Positions 33,973 through 41,605 of a DNA stretch of 45,104 bases are shown here, one piece after another (position 1 is the first letter of the stretch; every line of letters begins with the position of its first letter). Origin of the DNA: an uncultured Collinsella sp. Its GTDB lineage: Bacteria > Actinomycetota > Coriobacteriia > Coriobacteriales > Coriobacteriaceae. The notes beneath the pieces are model-generated. The model ran no database searches. It was given only the letters and a program-made list of their open reading frames with translations, and was not told the DNA's origin. The stretch is taken from positions 1 through 45,104 of the forward strand of contig CABRHR010000007.1 of NCBI GenBank assembly GCA_902470835.1, read 5' to 3'. The position numbers and the translations under genes were made by a program.

Positions 33973-34161
33973 ATGTGTAACAAGGCGGGTTGGATCAGCG
34001 AGGACGGTTGCTATTCGACATGCGATGGCGGACTGATCGAAGCCGACGGCTGTACCTATGTCATGGGTATCATGACATCGATGCCGTGGAGCGACCGCTC
34101 GAGCGAGGTTACGGCCGCGATTGCAAAGGCTCTGTTTGATACGCGAGCTGCACTGGCTTAG
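33973..34161 (+). pseudogene. C-terminal remnant of a serine hydrolase (beta-lactamase fold)
   Basis: A 62-codon frame reads NKAGWISEDGCYSTCDGGLI, then CTYVMGIMTSMPWSDRSSEV and a final helix. This matches the KTG-strand region and closing helix of class A beta-lactamase-like enzymes, with KAG in the KTG place. The Ser-x-x-Lys and SDN parts that should lie ~150 residues earlier are absent, replaced by the pflA end 30 bp upstream. No ribosome site precedes the ATG. It is most likely a truncated relic. Confidence 0.65.
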
Positions 34162-34239
34162 CGTGTTCGTTTGACGAGGTCAAACAAAATGCTGGTACCA
34201 TACCTTGGTTGAGAATTTCGTATAGGTTTGGGGAATGGT

Positions 34240-34980
34240 ATGGCTACCATCGCGATTATCGGTGCGCTCGAAAAAGAGATCATGCAGATTAAGGAAGAGC
34301 TGAGCGACGTTTGCGAGGCACGGGAGGCAGGCTTGACCGTTGTGAGCGGTGAGCTCGACGGCCTGACGGTTGTCGCCACAACGGCGGGCATGGGCACGGT
34401 GAACGCCGCTGCTGCAACACAGCACCTCATTAGCAAGTATGCTCCGCAGGCTGTTGTGTTTTCGGGCATTGCGGGCGGTTTGAACCCCAAGCTCCATATC
34501 GACGACGTGGTCATTGGCAAACGCCTGCGCTATCTGGATACCGATACCGCGCTTATTGCCGAGTCCGCACCGGGGCTCGAGGAGTTTGGCTCGACGCCCG
34601 CGCTGGTCGATATTGCCGCCGACGTGCTTGCTGAGCGTGGGTTTGTTGACGCTTCGAAAAATGCAGTCGCTTCGAACGAGGGCACCAAGCAGTTCCTGGT
34701 CGGCACGATTGCCACGGGTAACCGCTTTGTGACGGGCGCCACCATGCGCAACGACGCTATCGAGGCGACGCATGCCGATTGTGTCGGCATGGAGGGCACG
34801 GCAATTGCCCATGTCGCAACCAAAAATGGTGTCGATTGCCTGGTGTTGCGCGCTATCAGCGATAATTGTGACGAGGCGTACGATGCAATTTGCGAGCGAG
34901 AGTTCGATCTGTTCGAGTACGCGCGTGTCGCAAGTGACATTACGCTCGATATCGTCCGCCGCATTGCCGCTGCGCAATAG
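34240..34980 (+). CDS. mtnN: 5'-methylthioadenosine/S-adenosylhomocysteine nucleosidase
   Basis: A 246-residue MTAN: IAIIGALEKEI at the start, FSGIAGGLNP, then CVGMEGTAIAHVA (Met-Glu ribose contact) and LRAISDNCDE with the catalytic Asp. It splits adenine from MTA and SAH, the by-products of polyamine synthesis, methylation and radical-SAM chemistry. ATG 34240 is chosen because GGGG lies six bases upstream; an upstream TTG would add four residues. Confidence 0.93.
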   Translation: MATIAIIGALEKEIMQIKEELSDVCEAREAGLTVVSGELDGLTVVATTAGMGTVNAAAATQHLISKYAPQAVVFSGIAGGLNPKLHIDDVVIGKRLRYLDTDTALIAESAPGLEEFGSTPALVDIAADVLAERGFVDASKNAVASNEGTKQFLVGTIATGNRFVTGATMRNDAIEATHADCVGMEGTAIAHVATKNGVDCLVLRAISDNCDEAYDAICEREFDLFEYARVASDITLDIVRRIAAAQ

Positions 34981-35018
34981 CGCGTCTATTTGTAAGAACC
35001 TACGACCAAGGAGTGTCC

Positions 35019-35609
35019 ATGGCCGATTCCATTAACTACCAGCTTGCCAAGTTCGTCGCCAGCTATGGCAAGGTTTCGCAGATTCCCGAGTCCACCTGCC
35101 CCGAGGTGAGCTTTGTCGGCCGCTCCAACGTGGGCAAGTCGTCGATTATGAACAAGCTCTTTGGCCGCAAGAACCTAGTCAAGGTTTCCAGTACGCCGGG
35201 CAAGACGAGCAACATCAACTTCTTTGAGGCCGATGACGTACATTTCGTGGACCTGCCGGGTTACGGTTTCGCCCGTCGCTCCAAGGCCGAGCGAGACCGC
35301 TGGGCCGAGCTTATCGGCGACTTTTTCGACTCTGAGCGCAGCTTTAACTTGGTCGTCTCACTGGTGGACATTCGTCACGACCCCAGCAAGCTCGACCACG
35401 ACATGATTGACTACCTACAGGGCAACGAGTTCAACTTTATCGTTTGCCTCACCAAAGCCGACAAGCTCAGCCGCACCCAGCAGGCCCGCCAGGCAGCAGC
35501 CATCAAAAAGCAGCTCAACGTTCCGGCCGAGAACGTGATCATCACAAGCTCCCAGACCGGCACCGGCATCGATGAACTCAAAAAGCGCATCGCCGAGGCT
35601 TGCCTCTAA
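35019..35609 (+). CDS. engB: ribosome-biogenesis GTPase EngB/YsxC
   Basis: A 196-residue TRAFAC GTPase with G1 GRSNVGKSS (34-42), G2 region STPGKTSNINFF, G3 DLPGYGFARR, G4 TKADK and a G5-like TSSQTGTG. EngB aids late assembly of the large ribosomal subunit. AAGGAG five bases before ATG 35019 sets the start. It follows mtnN by 38 bp and is probably cotranscribed. Confidence 0.95.
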   Translation: MADSINYQLAKFVASYGKVSQIPESTCPEVSFVGRSNVGKSSIMNKLFGRKNLVKVSSTPGKTSNINFFEADDVHFVDLPGYGFARRSKAERDRWAELIGDFFDSERSFNLVVSLVDIRHDPSKLDHDMIDYLQGNEFNFIVCLTKADKLSRTQQARQAAAIKKQLNVPAENVIITSSQTGTGIDELKKRIAEACL

Positions 35610-35639
35610 TCAGGCCTAACCTTTCAAAAGCTCCCATCT

Positions 35640-35697
35640 ATATCACCTCAGTGATAGTTATTGGTAAACTATCACTGAGGTGATATTTTTTAGGAGG
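35640..35697 (+). promoter_or_regulatory. engB terminator overlapping twin operators and toxin promoter
   Basis: A perfect 20-bp stem (35640-35659 with 35667-35686) and T6 form a terminator for engB. Each arm is also a palindrome, TATCACCTCAGTGATA (35641-35656) and TATCACTGAGGTGATA (35670-35685), like a pair of repressor sites 29 bp apart. Between them TGGTAAACT (35662-35670) is a fair extended -10. AGGAGG (35692-35697) serves the next gene. A transcript starting near 35677 would lack the left arm and so escape termination. Confidence 0.65.
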
Positions 35698-35702
35698 TCG
35701 AT

Positions 35703-36386
35703 ATGGAGCTTTGGCATGGGTCGGACGTTGTTGTCGATCATCCATCGTTGGATAAATGCAGGCAATTCAATGACTATGGGCGCGGGTTTTATTGCACACC
35801 GCATGAGGAAATGGCAATGGAGTGGGCATGTCGGACCGAGTCTGGTGGCATTGCCAATCGATATGAGCTTGATTTAGATGGCCTTGCGATTTTGGATTTG
35901 GAATCAGGTGAGTTCTCGATTCTCAACTGGCTTGCAATTCTGGCGAATAACAGAGAGTTCAATGTTTCAACGCCAGTAGCACGCGAGGGGCTTCATTATC
36001 TGCTGGATAACTGCCTGATTGATATTTCTCCCTATGACGTTATTCGAGGCTATCGCGCAGACGATTCCTATTTCTCGTTTGCAAGACAGTTTGTCAACGG
36101 CATGATTTCGCTCAGGCAATTGCAGCGCATTATGTTTTTGGGGGATTTGGGCATTCAATATGCGCTTATGAGTGAGCGTGCGTTCTCGGCGATCAGGTTC
36201 CGCGATTGGAAGCAGGCCCCGGGAGCTGAGTTTTATCCCAAACGATTTGAGCGAGAACAGAACGCTCGACGCAAGTACCTGGATACGGTAAACGGATTTG
36301 ACTCTGATGGTGTCGACATTAGGGATTTGATGGCAGGGAGGGTTGATTTAAATGATCCAAGAGTTAACGGATTGTGGGCCGAGTAG
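35703..36386 (+). CDS. DUF3990 protein, ADP-ribosyltransferase-like; probable toxin
   Basis: A 227-residue protein whose N-terminus matches the DUF3990 pattern: LWHGSDVVVDHPSLDKCRQF, then DYGRGFYCTPHEEMAMEWA. The H-G, Y-GRGFY-T and later QYALMSERAF positions fit an ADP-ribosyltransferase fold, with Glu of MSE in the likely catalytic place. I assign the fold from the pattern; activity is inferred. It overlaps by 35 bp the gene of an XRE-type DNA-binding protein, the order toxin then antitoxin. DNA is AT-richer by eye than the neighbours and codon use is less GC-biased, suggesting transfer. AGGAGG lies five bases before the ATG. Confidence 0.75.
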   Translation: MELWHGSDVVVDHPSLDKCRQFNDYGRGFYCTPHEEMAMEWACRTESGGIANRYELDLDGLAILDLESGEFSILNWLAILANNREFNVSTPVAREGLHYLLDNCLIDISPYDVIRGYRADDSYFSFARQFVNGMISLRQLQRIMFLGDLGIQYALMSERAFSAIRFRDWKQAPGAEFYPKRFEREQNARRKYLDTVNGFDSDGVDIRDLMAGRVDLNDPRVNGLWAE

Positions 36387-37050
36387 GACATACCCCGTTT
36401 ACTACCTCGAGGATGCAATGAACAACCTCGGCGACTGCTTCGACTATGCCGTCAATGACTATGGAGCAGAAGGATCTGAAGTTGCTGAACTCTTTTGCTT
36501 GAGCGGGGTTGCCCGCGAGTTTGAGCGTGGCAACGCATGGGTCGTATCGGGAAAATCGGGCGTTGAGCTGTTCGCACTTATCGCCGAAAGGTCAGGCTAT
36601 CAATCAAGGCCGATGCCAAATCGAACCTACCGATTCGAAAAGACACCGGAATATTGGACAGGCTGGATGCTGGCATACCTGCAGTGGCGCCTAGGAGGGT
36701 CTTTCGAAGATTTGCTGCATGTCGTTCCATTTGATGTGCTGCGCAGTCTGTATTACCCCTGGCACGAAGCCTCGGAGGAACGCGTGGCTCGTCTCGTCTG
36801 CGATATGGCGAAAAAAGCGTCCAGGCAAACCAAACTTGCGTTAGCAAGAAAGAGACTCAAGAAAACCCAACAAGATCTGGCATACGAATCGGGTGTGTCA
36901 CTCCGCTCAATCCAAATGTACGAGCAGCGCCAGAGAAACATCAATGAAGCTTCGGTTACAAGCGTAAGAGCCATAGCAAAAGCCCTCCACTGCAACATCG
37001 AGGACCTCCTAGAACCAGTCTTCGAATACAAAGAAACCAGCGCAGCGTAA
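36352..37050 (+). CDS. XRE-family DNA-binding protein; probable antitoxin
   Basis: A 232-residue protein. The C-terminal ~65 residues are a Cro/C1-type helix-turn-helix (ALARKRLKKTQQDLAYESG, then SLRSIQMYEQ, ending in AIAKALHCNIEDLLEP). The N-terminal ~150 residues (NNLGDCFDYAVNDYGAEGSE onward) hold a helical domain distantly reminiscent of DUF3791, a family often encoded next to DUF3990, followed by a domain I do not recognise. It could neutralise the upstream protein through the N-terminal part and repress at the twin palindromes through the HTH. GGGAGGG precedes ATG 36352 within the upstream gene. Confidence 0.7.
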   Translation: MIQELTDCGPSRTYPVYYLEDAMNNLGDCFDYAVNDYGAEGSEVAELFCLSGVAREFERGNAWVVSGKSGVELFALIAERSGYQSRPMPNRTYRFEKTPEYWTGWMLAYLQWRLGGSFEDLLHVVPFDVLRSLYYPWHEASEERVARLVCDMAKKASRQTKLALARKRLKKTQQDLAYESGVSLRSIQMYEQRQRNINEASVTSVRAIAKALHCNIEDLLEPVFEYKETSAA

Positions 37051-37159
37051 ACCAAGCGCACAGTCGATGCCCGCCTCTAGGAAGTGCTCCAGCCTAGCAA
37101 GAGCCCCTATCAATAAAAATCCAAACTATCAGCCCGGCGCCCCTTCAAAACGTGAGTCC

Positions 37160-37344
37160 CTGTAGACATCCTCAGCAAGGTAGGCGCAGGGACGGTCGAG
37201 ATGTTCCCTCAAAATCATTCCGCAGCGCGAAGGCCCCTTGTCCGTCGCTCCGTAGGAGCTGGACAAGGGGCCTTCATGCGCGAGGACGATTTTGAGGGAA
37301 CATCCCGACCGTCCCGGACAGGTATATGAGGAGGATGTCTACAG
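37160..37344 (-). repeat. triple-nested palindrome, family copy 2
   Basis: Three tiers: CTGTAGACATCCTC (37160-37173) with its complement 37331-37344; 28-base arms 37189-37216 and 37288-37315 with one G-T wobble; 15-bp arms GAAGGCCCCTTGTCC (37229-37243) and 37261-37275. On the minus strand the 12-base internal strands are GTCCTCGCGCAT and GCGCTGCGGAAT, matching copy 1. The right outermost arm covers the thrB stop codon, so the element follows thrB in thrB orientation. Confidence 0.9.
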
Positions 37345-38220
37345 GTACTCGATTTGAGCGCCTTCCGTGTCGCACGTCAGAATATGCGTGTCGCACTTGG
37401 GGAACTGCTCGCGCAGCTTGACCTGCAGGAACTTTGCCACGATGGTGTCGTCGGTCACAGCCATAAGGGTCGAGCCCGAACCGCTGATCCAGATGGTCTT
37501 GGCGCCGCCGTTAAGGCAGGTATCGCGTACGGCGTTGTAGTCGGGGATGAGACGGCGACGATAGGGTTCCTGGATGCGGTCGTCGTTGGCGGCGGCAATC
37601 AGGTCAAGGTCGCCGGTCTCCAGGCCGCGCGTCATGCCGGCGATGCGGCCCATTTGCCATACGGCGGTGGAGAGTGGAATCTCCTGCGGCACAACCTTGC
37701 GCGCCTCGCTCGTATGCACCTCGTAGGGCGGAATCACAGTAATAAAACGAAGCTTGTCGCTTACCTCGTAGCGCAGGCACTGGGGCAGCGAATCAGTCGG
37801 CGTAAAGGAGCAAACGGCACCGCCCAGGATGGCAGGGGCGACGTTATCGGGATGGCCCTCGACCTCGGTGGCAATGCGGACGAGCTCGGCACGGTCGACG
37901 GTGTGGCCCGTCAGCGCGGCGGCCGCCATGATGCCAGCGACGACGCAGGTGGAGCTGGAACCCAGGCCGCGGGCGACGGGCACGTCGGTCTGGATGTCGA
38001 TAGCGACGGGAAAAGCCGGCTCGCCCCATGCGGCCAGCGCATCGACAAAGCTCACGTAGACCAGGTTGTTCTCGTTTTGGAACTCCTCGGGGCAGCCCGT
38101 AATGGTGAGCTCGTCGGCGCGCTCGAAGGTAAAGTGCGAGTAGAGGCTGACGGCCATGCCGAGGGTATCGTAGCCGATGCCTAGGTTGGCGCTGGTTGCT
38201 GGGACGGTGATTTTGATCAT
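37339..38220 (-). CDS. thrB: homoserine kinase
   Basis: A 293-residue GHMP kinase that phosphorylates homoserine in threonine synthesis. ATSANLGIGYDTLG is the N-terminal signature, PVARGLGSSST (81-91) the phosphate-binding loop, EGHPDN follows, and ISGSGSTLMA is the C-terminal GHMP motif. The start at 38220 is set by AGGAGG; the 24-codon extension lies in the palindrome upstream. It follows thrC on the same strand with a 201-bp gap containing a terminator and a large palindrome, so the two may be separately controlled. Confidence 0.95.
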   Translation of the reverse strand: MIKITVPATSANLGIGYDTLGMAVSLYSHFTFERADELTITGCPEEFQNENNLVYVSFVDALAAWGEPAFPVAIDIQTDVPVARGLGSSSTCVVAGIMAAAALTGHTVDRAELVRIATEVEGHPDNVAPAILGGAVCSFTPTDSLPQCLRYEVSDKLRFITVIPPYEVHTSEARKVVPQEIPLSTAVWQMGRIAGMTRGLETGDLDLIAAANDDRIQEPYRRRLIPDYNAVRDTCLNGGAKTIWISGSGSTLMAVTDDTIVAKFLQVKLREQFPKCDTHILTCDTEGAQIEYL

Positions 38221-38234
38221 GTGGGTCCTCCTGG

Positions 38235-38346
38235 GCGGGTCTGGCCGTTTAGTTCGCTGCTCGGGCAGTCCTGGCTCGCTCGGAAAGCACATTAAGTGCT
38301 TTCCGGCTCGTGCGGAACTCGCGACGAACTAAACGGCCAGACCCGC
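38235..38346 (+). repeat. nested palindrome, diverged family copy 4
   Basis: Perfect 22-bp outer arms at 38235-38256 (starting GCGGGTCTGGCCG) and 38325-38346. Perfect inner arms CGGAAAGCAC (38281-38290) and GTGCTTTCCG (38296-38305). The spacers are longer (24 and 19 bases) but still contain GTCCT (38268-38272) and TGCGGAA (38311-38317), the cores seen in the other copies. It stands directly before the thrB ribosome site. Confidence 0.8.
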
Positions 38347-38389
38347 TCGCATGCTCGTCATCATCCCGAAAGCTAAATAAAAAGAAGGT

Positions 38390-38409
38390 GCGCCGGCTTT
38401 CGCCGGCGC
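38390..38409 (-). terminator. rho-independent terminator of thrC
   Basis: GCGCCGGC and GCCGGCGC form a perfect 8-bp stem with a 4-base loop. On the minus strand ACCTTCTTTTT follows. It lies 12 bp after the thrC stop. Confidence 0.8.
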
Positions 38410-38421
38410 TTAATAAGGAAT

Positions 38422-39939
38422 CTAGTTGGTGCTCATTCGTTTTGCTGCAGACTCGACGTAGCTTGCCATCTCATCGACGTCGCAGACGTCTTCGAAGCGG
38501 ACGGGTTTGGATTCGAGTTCGGCGAGCTGGGTCGGGGCGACCGTATTGGTGGCCTGCTCGAGCACGCGCATAGCCTCAAAGTCGTCCTCGGGAACGTTGA
38601 GGCCCAGGGCGTCGCAGCAGGCGCGCGGGAACTTGTAGGGGCTGGCGGTCGAAAGCAGCACGCGGGCCTTGGCGCCCTCGGCGGGAGCGACCTTTTCAAA
38701 GACGTGATAGCCGCAAGCGGTATGCGGGTCGATCACGTAGTCGTTGGCGTCCCAGCAGCTCTTGATGGCGGCGCGGACCTCGTCCTCGCTGGCCCATCCG
38801 CAGCCAAAGACGCTCTGAATCTTTGCCAGCAGGTCGGCGGGAACTTCGTAGCGACCAGTCTGCGCCAGCTGCTCCATAAGGCCGGCAACGAGCTCGCAGT
38901 CGCCATCGGACAGGAAGTAGAGCATGCGCTCCAAGTTGGAGCTAATAAGGATGTCCATCGACGGCGAGATGGTCGTGAAGAACGGACGGTTGCGGTCGTA
39001 GACGCCGGTGGTCAGGAAGTCGGCAAGCACGTTGTTCTTGTCGCTCGCGACAATGAGCTTGGCGACGGGCAGACCCATGCGCTTGGCATAGTAGCCGGCC
39101 AGGATATCGCCAAAGTTGCCGGTCGGTACGCAGAACTCCACGGCGTCGCCAGCCTCGATAGCGCCGGCGCGCAGCAGCTGCGCATAGGCGGCAAAGTAGT
39201 AGACGACCTGAGGCACCAGACGGCCGACATTGATGGAGTTGGCGCTCGAAAGCACCGTGCCAGCGGCCTCCAGGCGCTCGGCAAGCTCCTTATCGGCAAA
39301 GATGCGCTTGACGGCGCTCTGGGCGTCGTCAAAGTTGCCGCGGATGCCGCAGACGGCGACGTTGTCGCCCTCCTGCGTGGACATCTGCAGGTTCTGGACG
39401 CGGCTGACCTTGCCCTCGGGATAAAAGACGGTGATGCCCGTGCCCGGGGCGTCGGCAAAGCCGGCGAGTGCCGCCTTGCCCGTGTCGCCCGATGTAGCGG
39501 TGACGATCATGATGCGCTCGGCGCCACCGTCCTTGGCGGAAGTGCGGGCCATCAGACGGGGGAGCATCTGCAGGGCGACGTCCTTGAAGGCGCTCGTGGG
39601 GCCGCCAAAGAGCTCCATCACATAGGTCTGAGGGGCGTCAGCGCCCGGCGCAGCGTCGAGTTTGACGAGCGGCGTGACCTCTTCACTCGCGAACGTGTCG
39701 CGGTATGCCTCGTCGACACACGCCGAAATTTCTTCGGCTGTGTAATCATTCAGTAACATTCCCAACACATCTTGAGCGATTTCAAAGTACGATTTATCTG
39801 CAAGCGAGCTGATATCGACCTGCTGGGTGCCGAGCTCGTCCGAGACAAACAAACCCCCGTCGGGAGCGATGCCGGTACGGATTGCCACCTTACTTGAGCA
39901 CGATAAAGTGCGTCCTCGTGTACTATGATAAGTTCCCAT
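38422..39939 (-). CDS. thrC: threonine synthase
   Basis: A 505-residue PLP enzyme converting O-phosphohomoserine to threonine. The PLP lysine is Lys119 in GGPTSAFKDVALQ. ATSGDTGKAAL binds phosphate and PTGNFGDILAGYYA is a family motif of the longer bacterial type. ATG 39939 follows GAGGAG; the 15-codon extension is unlikely. It heads the thrC-thrB unit, divergent from lysC with a 104-bp shared promoter gap. Confidence 0.95.
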   Translation of the reverse strand: MGTYHSTRGRTLSCSSKVAIRTGIAPDGGLFVSDELGTQQVDISSLADKSYFEIAQDVLGMLLNDYTAEEISACVDEAYRDTFASEEVTPLVKLDAAPGADAPQTYVMELFGGPTSAFKDVALQMLPRLMARTSAKDGGAERIMIVTATSGDTGKAALAGFADAPGTGITVFYPEGKVSRVQNLQMSTQEGDNVAVCGIRGNFDDAQSAVKRIFADKELAERLEAAGTVLSSANSINVGRLVPQVVYYFAAYAQLLRAGAIEAGDAVEFCVPTGNFGDILAGYYAKRMGLPVAKLIVASDKNNVLADFLTTGVYDRNRPFFTTISPSMDILISSNLERMLYFLSDGDCELVAGLMEQLAQTGRYEVPADLLAKIQSVFGCGWASEDEVRAAIKSCWDANDYVIDPHTACGYHVFEKVAPAEGAKARVLLSTASPYKFPRACCDALGLNVPEDDFEAMRVLEQATNTVAPTQLAELESKPVRFEDVCDVDEMASYVESAAKRMSTN

Positions 39940-40043
39940 ATAACACTGCTCCTCGGATGCCTTGGTCCCAATCGGTGAAACCATGGTATCAGAGCGCGCA
40001 AAACAGGTTCGCAGAGGCTTTTTAGAAAGGTAACCTCCAGCCC

Positions 40044-41432
40044 ATGATTAAGATTGCCAAGTTTGGCGGCTCGTCGGTCGCCGACGCCGAACACTTTAAA
40101 AAGATCAAGGCCATCGTCGACGCCGACCCTGCCCGCCGTTTTGTGGTGGTTTCCGCTTGCGGCCGCCGCTTTAAGGGCGACACCAAGGTGACCGACCTGC
40201 TCTACCTGGTTAACGCGCACGTTAAGTATCACGTGTCGTGCGAGGAGCTACTCGAGGACATTGGCCAGCGCTACTTTGATATTGCTGACGAGCTAGGGCT
40301 CACCTATCCCATCCGTGAGGAGTTCGCGGCCTTTGCGGAGCGCGCCCGCTCGGGCGGCTACTCCACCGAGGAGCTTGTGAGCCGTGGCGAGTACTTTACC
40401 GCTCGCCTGATGGCTGAGTACCTGGGCCTACCGTTCCTGGACGCCGCGACGGTTGTGGCGTTCCATCACGACGGTACGCTCAGCATGAATCGCACCTCCG
40501 AGCTGGTGCAGGAGTATGGCCAGCAGGGCGGCTTCGTTATGCCCGGTTTCTACGGTGCGACGCGCGAGGGCCAGATCAAGCTGCTCGATCGAGGCGGTGG
40601 CGATATCTCGGGCTCGATTTTGGCCAAGTGCCTGGGCGCCGACCTGTACGAGAACTGGACCGACGTCTCGGGCTTCTATTCTGCCGATCCGCGTATTGTT
40701 CCCGAGGCTCAGCCCATTGCGCGCGTTACCTACGAGGAGCTGCGCGAGCTTTCGTACATGGGCGCAAGCGTCCTGCACGAGGAGGCCGTGTTCCCCGTGC
40801 GCGAGGCGGGTATTCCGCTGGTCATCAAGAACACCAATGCGCCGCAGGACCCCGGTACCATCATTAGCGAGACGGCTGATGAGGGCGAGGCGGAGCCCAT
40901 CATTACCGGCGTGACCGGCAAGCGCGGCTTTGTCGCCATCAACGTTGCCCGCGACCGCACCAAGCCCCGCGTTGGCTTTATGCGCCGTGCGCTTTCGGTG
41001 TTCGAGCGCTATGACGTTTCCGTCGAGCACATGCCCACTGGTGTCGACCGCTTTGGCGCCGTGGTGCAGGAGCAGGATGTGCACGATTCGCTGTACTCAC
41101 TTGTGGGCGACATCCAGCAGGAGGTCGAGCCGCTCGAGATCGAGGTCGTTGAGGGCTTGGCGCTCATCGCTACCGTTGGCCGTAACCTGCGCGGCCGCGC
41201 AGGTATCTCGGGCCACCTGTTTGGCATGCTTGGCCAGGCCGGCGTGAGCGTGCGTATGATTTCGCAGAGCTGCGACGAGATCAATATCATTATCGGTGTC
41301 GAGGAGAAAGACTTCGACTTGGCGATTCAGACCATTTACCGTGCCTTCTCCGACGAAAACGGCATTGTGAAGGTCTCCGATCTGGAGGCTCCTGCGCCGG
41401 TCGATCCCACCCTGGCCGCGCTCAAAAAGTAG
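40044..41432 (+). CDS. lysC: aspartate kinase
   Basis: A 462-residue monofunctional aspartokinase: KFGGSSVADAEHF at the start, ELVSRGEYFTARLMA, LDRGGGDISGSI and WTDVSGFYSADPRIV in the kinase domain (to about 300). Two ACT-type regulatory segments follow (about 315-445), including MISQSCDEINIIIGV, so lysine or threonine feedback is likely. It phosphorylates aspartate, the first step to Lys, Thr and Met. Ribosome site AAAGGTAAC. The next gene, asd, encodes the following step. No lysine riboswitch fits in the short leader. Confidence 0.95.
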   Translation: MIKIAKFGGSSVADAEHFKKIKAIVDADPARRFVVVSACGRRFKGDTKVTDLLYLVNAHVKYHVSCEELLEDIGQRYFDIADELGLTYPIREEFAAFAERARSGGYSTEELVSRGEYFTARLMAEYLGLPFLDAATVVAFHHDGTLSMNRTSELVQEYGQQGGFVMPGFYGATREGQIKLLDRGGGDISGSILAKCLGADLYENWTDVSGFYSADPRIVPEAQPIARVTYEELRELSYMGASVLHEEAVFPVREAGIPLVIKNTNAPQDPGTIISETADEGEAEPIITGVTGKRGFVAINVARDRTKPRVGFMRRALSVFERYDVSVEHMPTGVDRFGAVVQEQDVHDSLYSLVGDIQQEVEPLEIEVVEGLALIATVGRNLRGRAGISGHLFGMLGQAGVSVRMISQSCDEINIIIGVEEKDFDLAIQTIYRAFSDENGIVKVSDLEAPAPVDPTLAALKK

Positions 41433-41442
41433 CGACTGCTCG

Positions 41443-41474
41443 GTAGATTTTTGGGTCATGTCTCAAAAATCTAC
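41443..41474 (+). terminator. hairpin after lysC
   Basis: GTAGATTTTTG (41443-41453) and CAAAAATCTAC (41464-41474) pair exactly around GGTCATGTCT. It resembles the hairpin at 20931-20962 in arms and loop. AT-rich and without a T-run, it is more a small dispersed repeat than a classic terminator. Confidence 0.55.
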
Positions 41475-41605
41475 GGCGGGGCGTTTCGTTTCGGTTTCGT
41501 TTCGACGGGGCGGGTTTCGTGCCCGCCCCGTTCTTGTATAAACTGGCAACAATAATCGGCCTGCTCGGCGTGCGGGCAAAAGCCACAACCTTTAAAGGGG
41601 GAAGC

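Noticed and set aside
39940..40043. Lysine riboswitch before lysC
   Set aside because: The gap is only 104 bp and shared with thrC; no room for, or sign of, the riboswitch core.
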